A stretch of DNA of 6,715 nt, from assembly GCA_023248505.1 (NCBI GenBank), contig JAHFEM010000108.1, forward strand, positions 1 to 6,715. Direction: 5' to 3'. The position numbers were made by a program, and so were the translations under genes. This DNA comes from Nitrospirota bacterium. Its GTDB lineage: Bacteria; Nitrospirota; Nitrospiria; SBBL01; Manganitrophaceae. This document shows, piece by piece, positions 6,043 through 6,715 of this stretch (position 1 is the stretch's first letter; each line of letters opens with the position of its first letter). The notes beneath the pieces were generated by a model. It was given only the letters and a program-made list of their open reading frames with translations. It did no database searches and was not told the origin of the DNA.

Positions 6043-6715
6043 TTAAAGATAAGTGGGAAGGATCTCGTCCGGTCCACTGAACGAGAGACCGAGTTCCTTG
6101 CCGGCTTCATTCTCAATGCAGATGTTGTCTTCTTGAAGCAGGATCAGTTGATCGCGGGTCAGGGGCGGATGCGGGAAGATCCGCTCGGCGAGGCCGGCGG
6201 GACCTCTCAATGCCCAAACGGGAATATGGACCTTCGGGCGGAAAGCTTTTTTGATGTGGAGGATCAGATCGATTAATTCATTAAACGTGTACGGCCGTGG
6301 GCCGCAGAGAGAGTAGCTCTTTCCGTAAGCGACCGGGTTGTGGAGCGCTCGCGCAAAACCTTCGGCCACATCCTCGACCCAAACCGGCTGAAGTCGATTC
6401 TCTCCCGATCCCAATACCGGAACCACGGGGGAGTAGGAAGCGATTTTCGCGAGGAGGTTGATCGCTTTATCCTCCCGGCCGAAAATCAGCGAAGGTCTAA
6501 AAATAGTTGCATCGAGCGGAGCGGTCCGTACAAGCTCTTCCGCCTCCCACTTGGTCCGGTGATAGCGGCTTGCCGCATTCGGGCGGCTCCCAAGGGCGCT
6601 CATGTGGAGGAGGCGGCGCACGCCGGATCGTTGCATCGCCTCCACCACATTTCGCGTCCCCTCGATATGCAGCTTCTCGAACGTCTGTCCGTCCGGCTCG
6701 ACCAAAATGCCGACG
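6043..6715 (-). CDS. NDUFA9-like NAD(P)-binding protein (atypical SDR), C-terminal part
   Basis: Cut by the right edge; 223 residues are visible, and roughly 75-80 N-terminal residues including the GxxGxxG dinucleotide motif are missing. The frame is open to the edge (VGILVEPDG), so the TTG at 6705-6703 is an internal Leu codon, not the start. Family features in order: LHIEGTRNVVEAM, RLLHMSALG, YHRTKWEAEEL (the Tyr-x3-Lys pair of extended SDRs), FRPSLIFG, PVLGSGENRLQPVWVEDVA, then YSLCGPRPYTFNELIDLIL. This strongly resembles the bacterial relatives of the complex I subunit NDUFA9 and NmrA-like sugar-nucleotide or quinone-linked oxidoreductases. The bacterial members have no settled reaction. 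It converges on the lipid operon with 95 bases between stops. No complex I gene is visible. Confidence in the fold is high; confidence in any exact substrate is low. Confidence 0.82.
   Translation of the reverse strand, partial: VGILVEPDGQTFEKLHIEGTRNVVEAMQRSGVRRLLHMSALGSRPNAASRYHRTKWEAEELVRTAPLDATIFRPSLIFGREDKAINLLAKIASYSPVVPVLGSGENRLQPVWVEDVAEGFARALHNPVAYGKSYSLCGPRPYTFNELIDLILHIKKAFRPKVHIPVWALRGPAGLAERIFPHPPLTRDQLILLQEDNICIENEAGKELGLSFSGPDEILPTYL

Overview
The window looks like a stretch of a moderately GC-rich bacterial chromosome with tightly packed genes. It holds seven protein-coding genes (two cut off by the window edges) plus one very short gene of only 40 codons. I see no RNA genes, insertion sequences, CRISPR arrays or phage genes. 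The source is a free-living Gram-negative-type bacterium. A Nitrospirota-like or deltaproteobacterial-like lineage would fit the gene styles (a DnaJ-like protein with half a zinc finger, an NDUFA9-like reductase, a phospholipase D/VTT fusion), but this is a weak guess from general resemblance only.

Layout. Bases 1-641 (+) are the C-terminal 212 residues of a histidine/aromatic amino acid ammonia-lyase (HutH). It converges on a leftward gene cluster at 696-2711 (-). Read in its own direction, that cluster encodes an unrecognised four-helix membrane protein, a CbpA-type J-domain co-chaperone, a CbpM-type MerR-like modulator, and a 40-residue single-pass membrane protein. The last three genes are joined by two successive 4-base ATGA stop/start overlaps, so they are almost certainly co-translated. 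The short intergenic stretch 642-695 holds no obvious terminator.

Bases 2712-2916 are a divergent control region. Two back-to-back sigma70-like promoters, each with a 17-base spacer and an extended -10, fire left into the membrane-protein/cbpA/cbpM cluster and right into the lipid-enzyme pair. A pyrimidine-rich stretch with three GTCTC units lies between them.

Bases 2917-5947 (+) are a two-gene operon: an endonuclease/exonuclease/phosphatase-fold hydrolase (YbhP-like), then a 744-residue protein fusing a two-HKD phospholipase D/cardiolipin synthase-like region to a C-terminal VTT (TVP38/TMEM64/DedA-like) membrane domain. The order resembles E. coli ybhP-clsB, with a membrane lipid-transport domain added to the second protein. 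It suggests a module that makes or remodels phospholipid on the cytoplasmic face and may move lipid across the membrane.

Bases 5948-6042 are a short convergent intergenic region containing nested inverted repeats. Bases 6043-6715 (-) are the C-terminal part of an NDUFA9-like NAD(P)-binding protein that runs off the right edge.

The most interesting items are the PLD-VTT fusion paired with the EEP hydrolase, the overlooked 40-codon membrane gene coupled to cbpM, and the reduced zinc finger of the CbpA-like protein.
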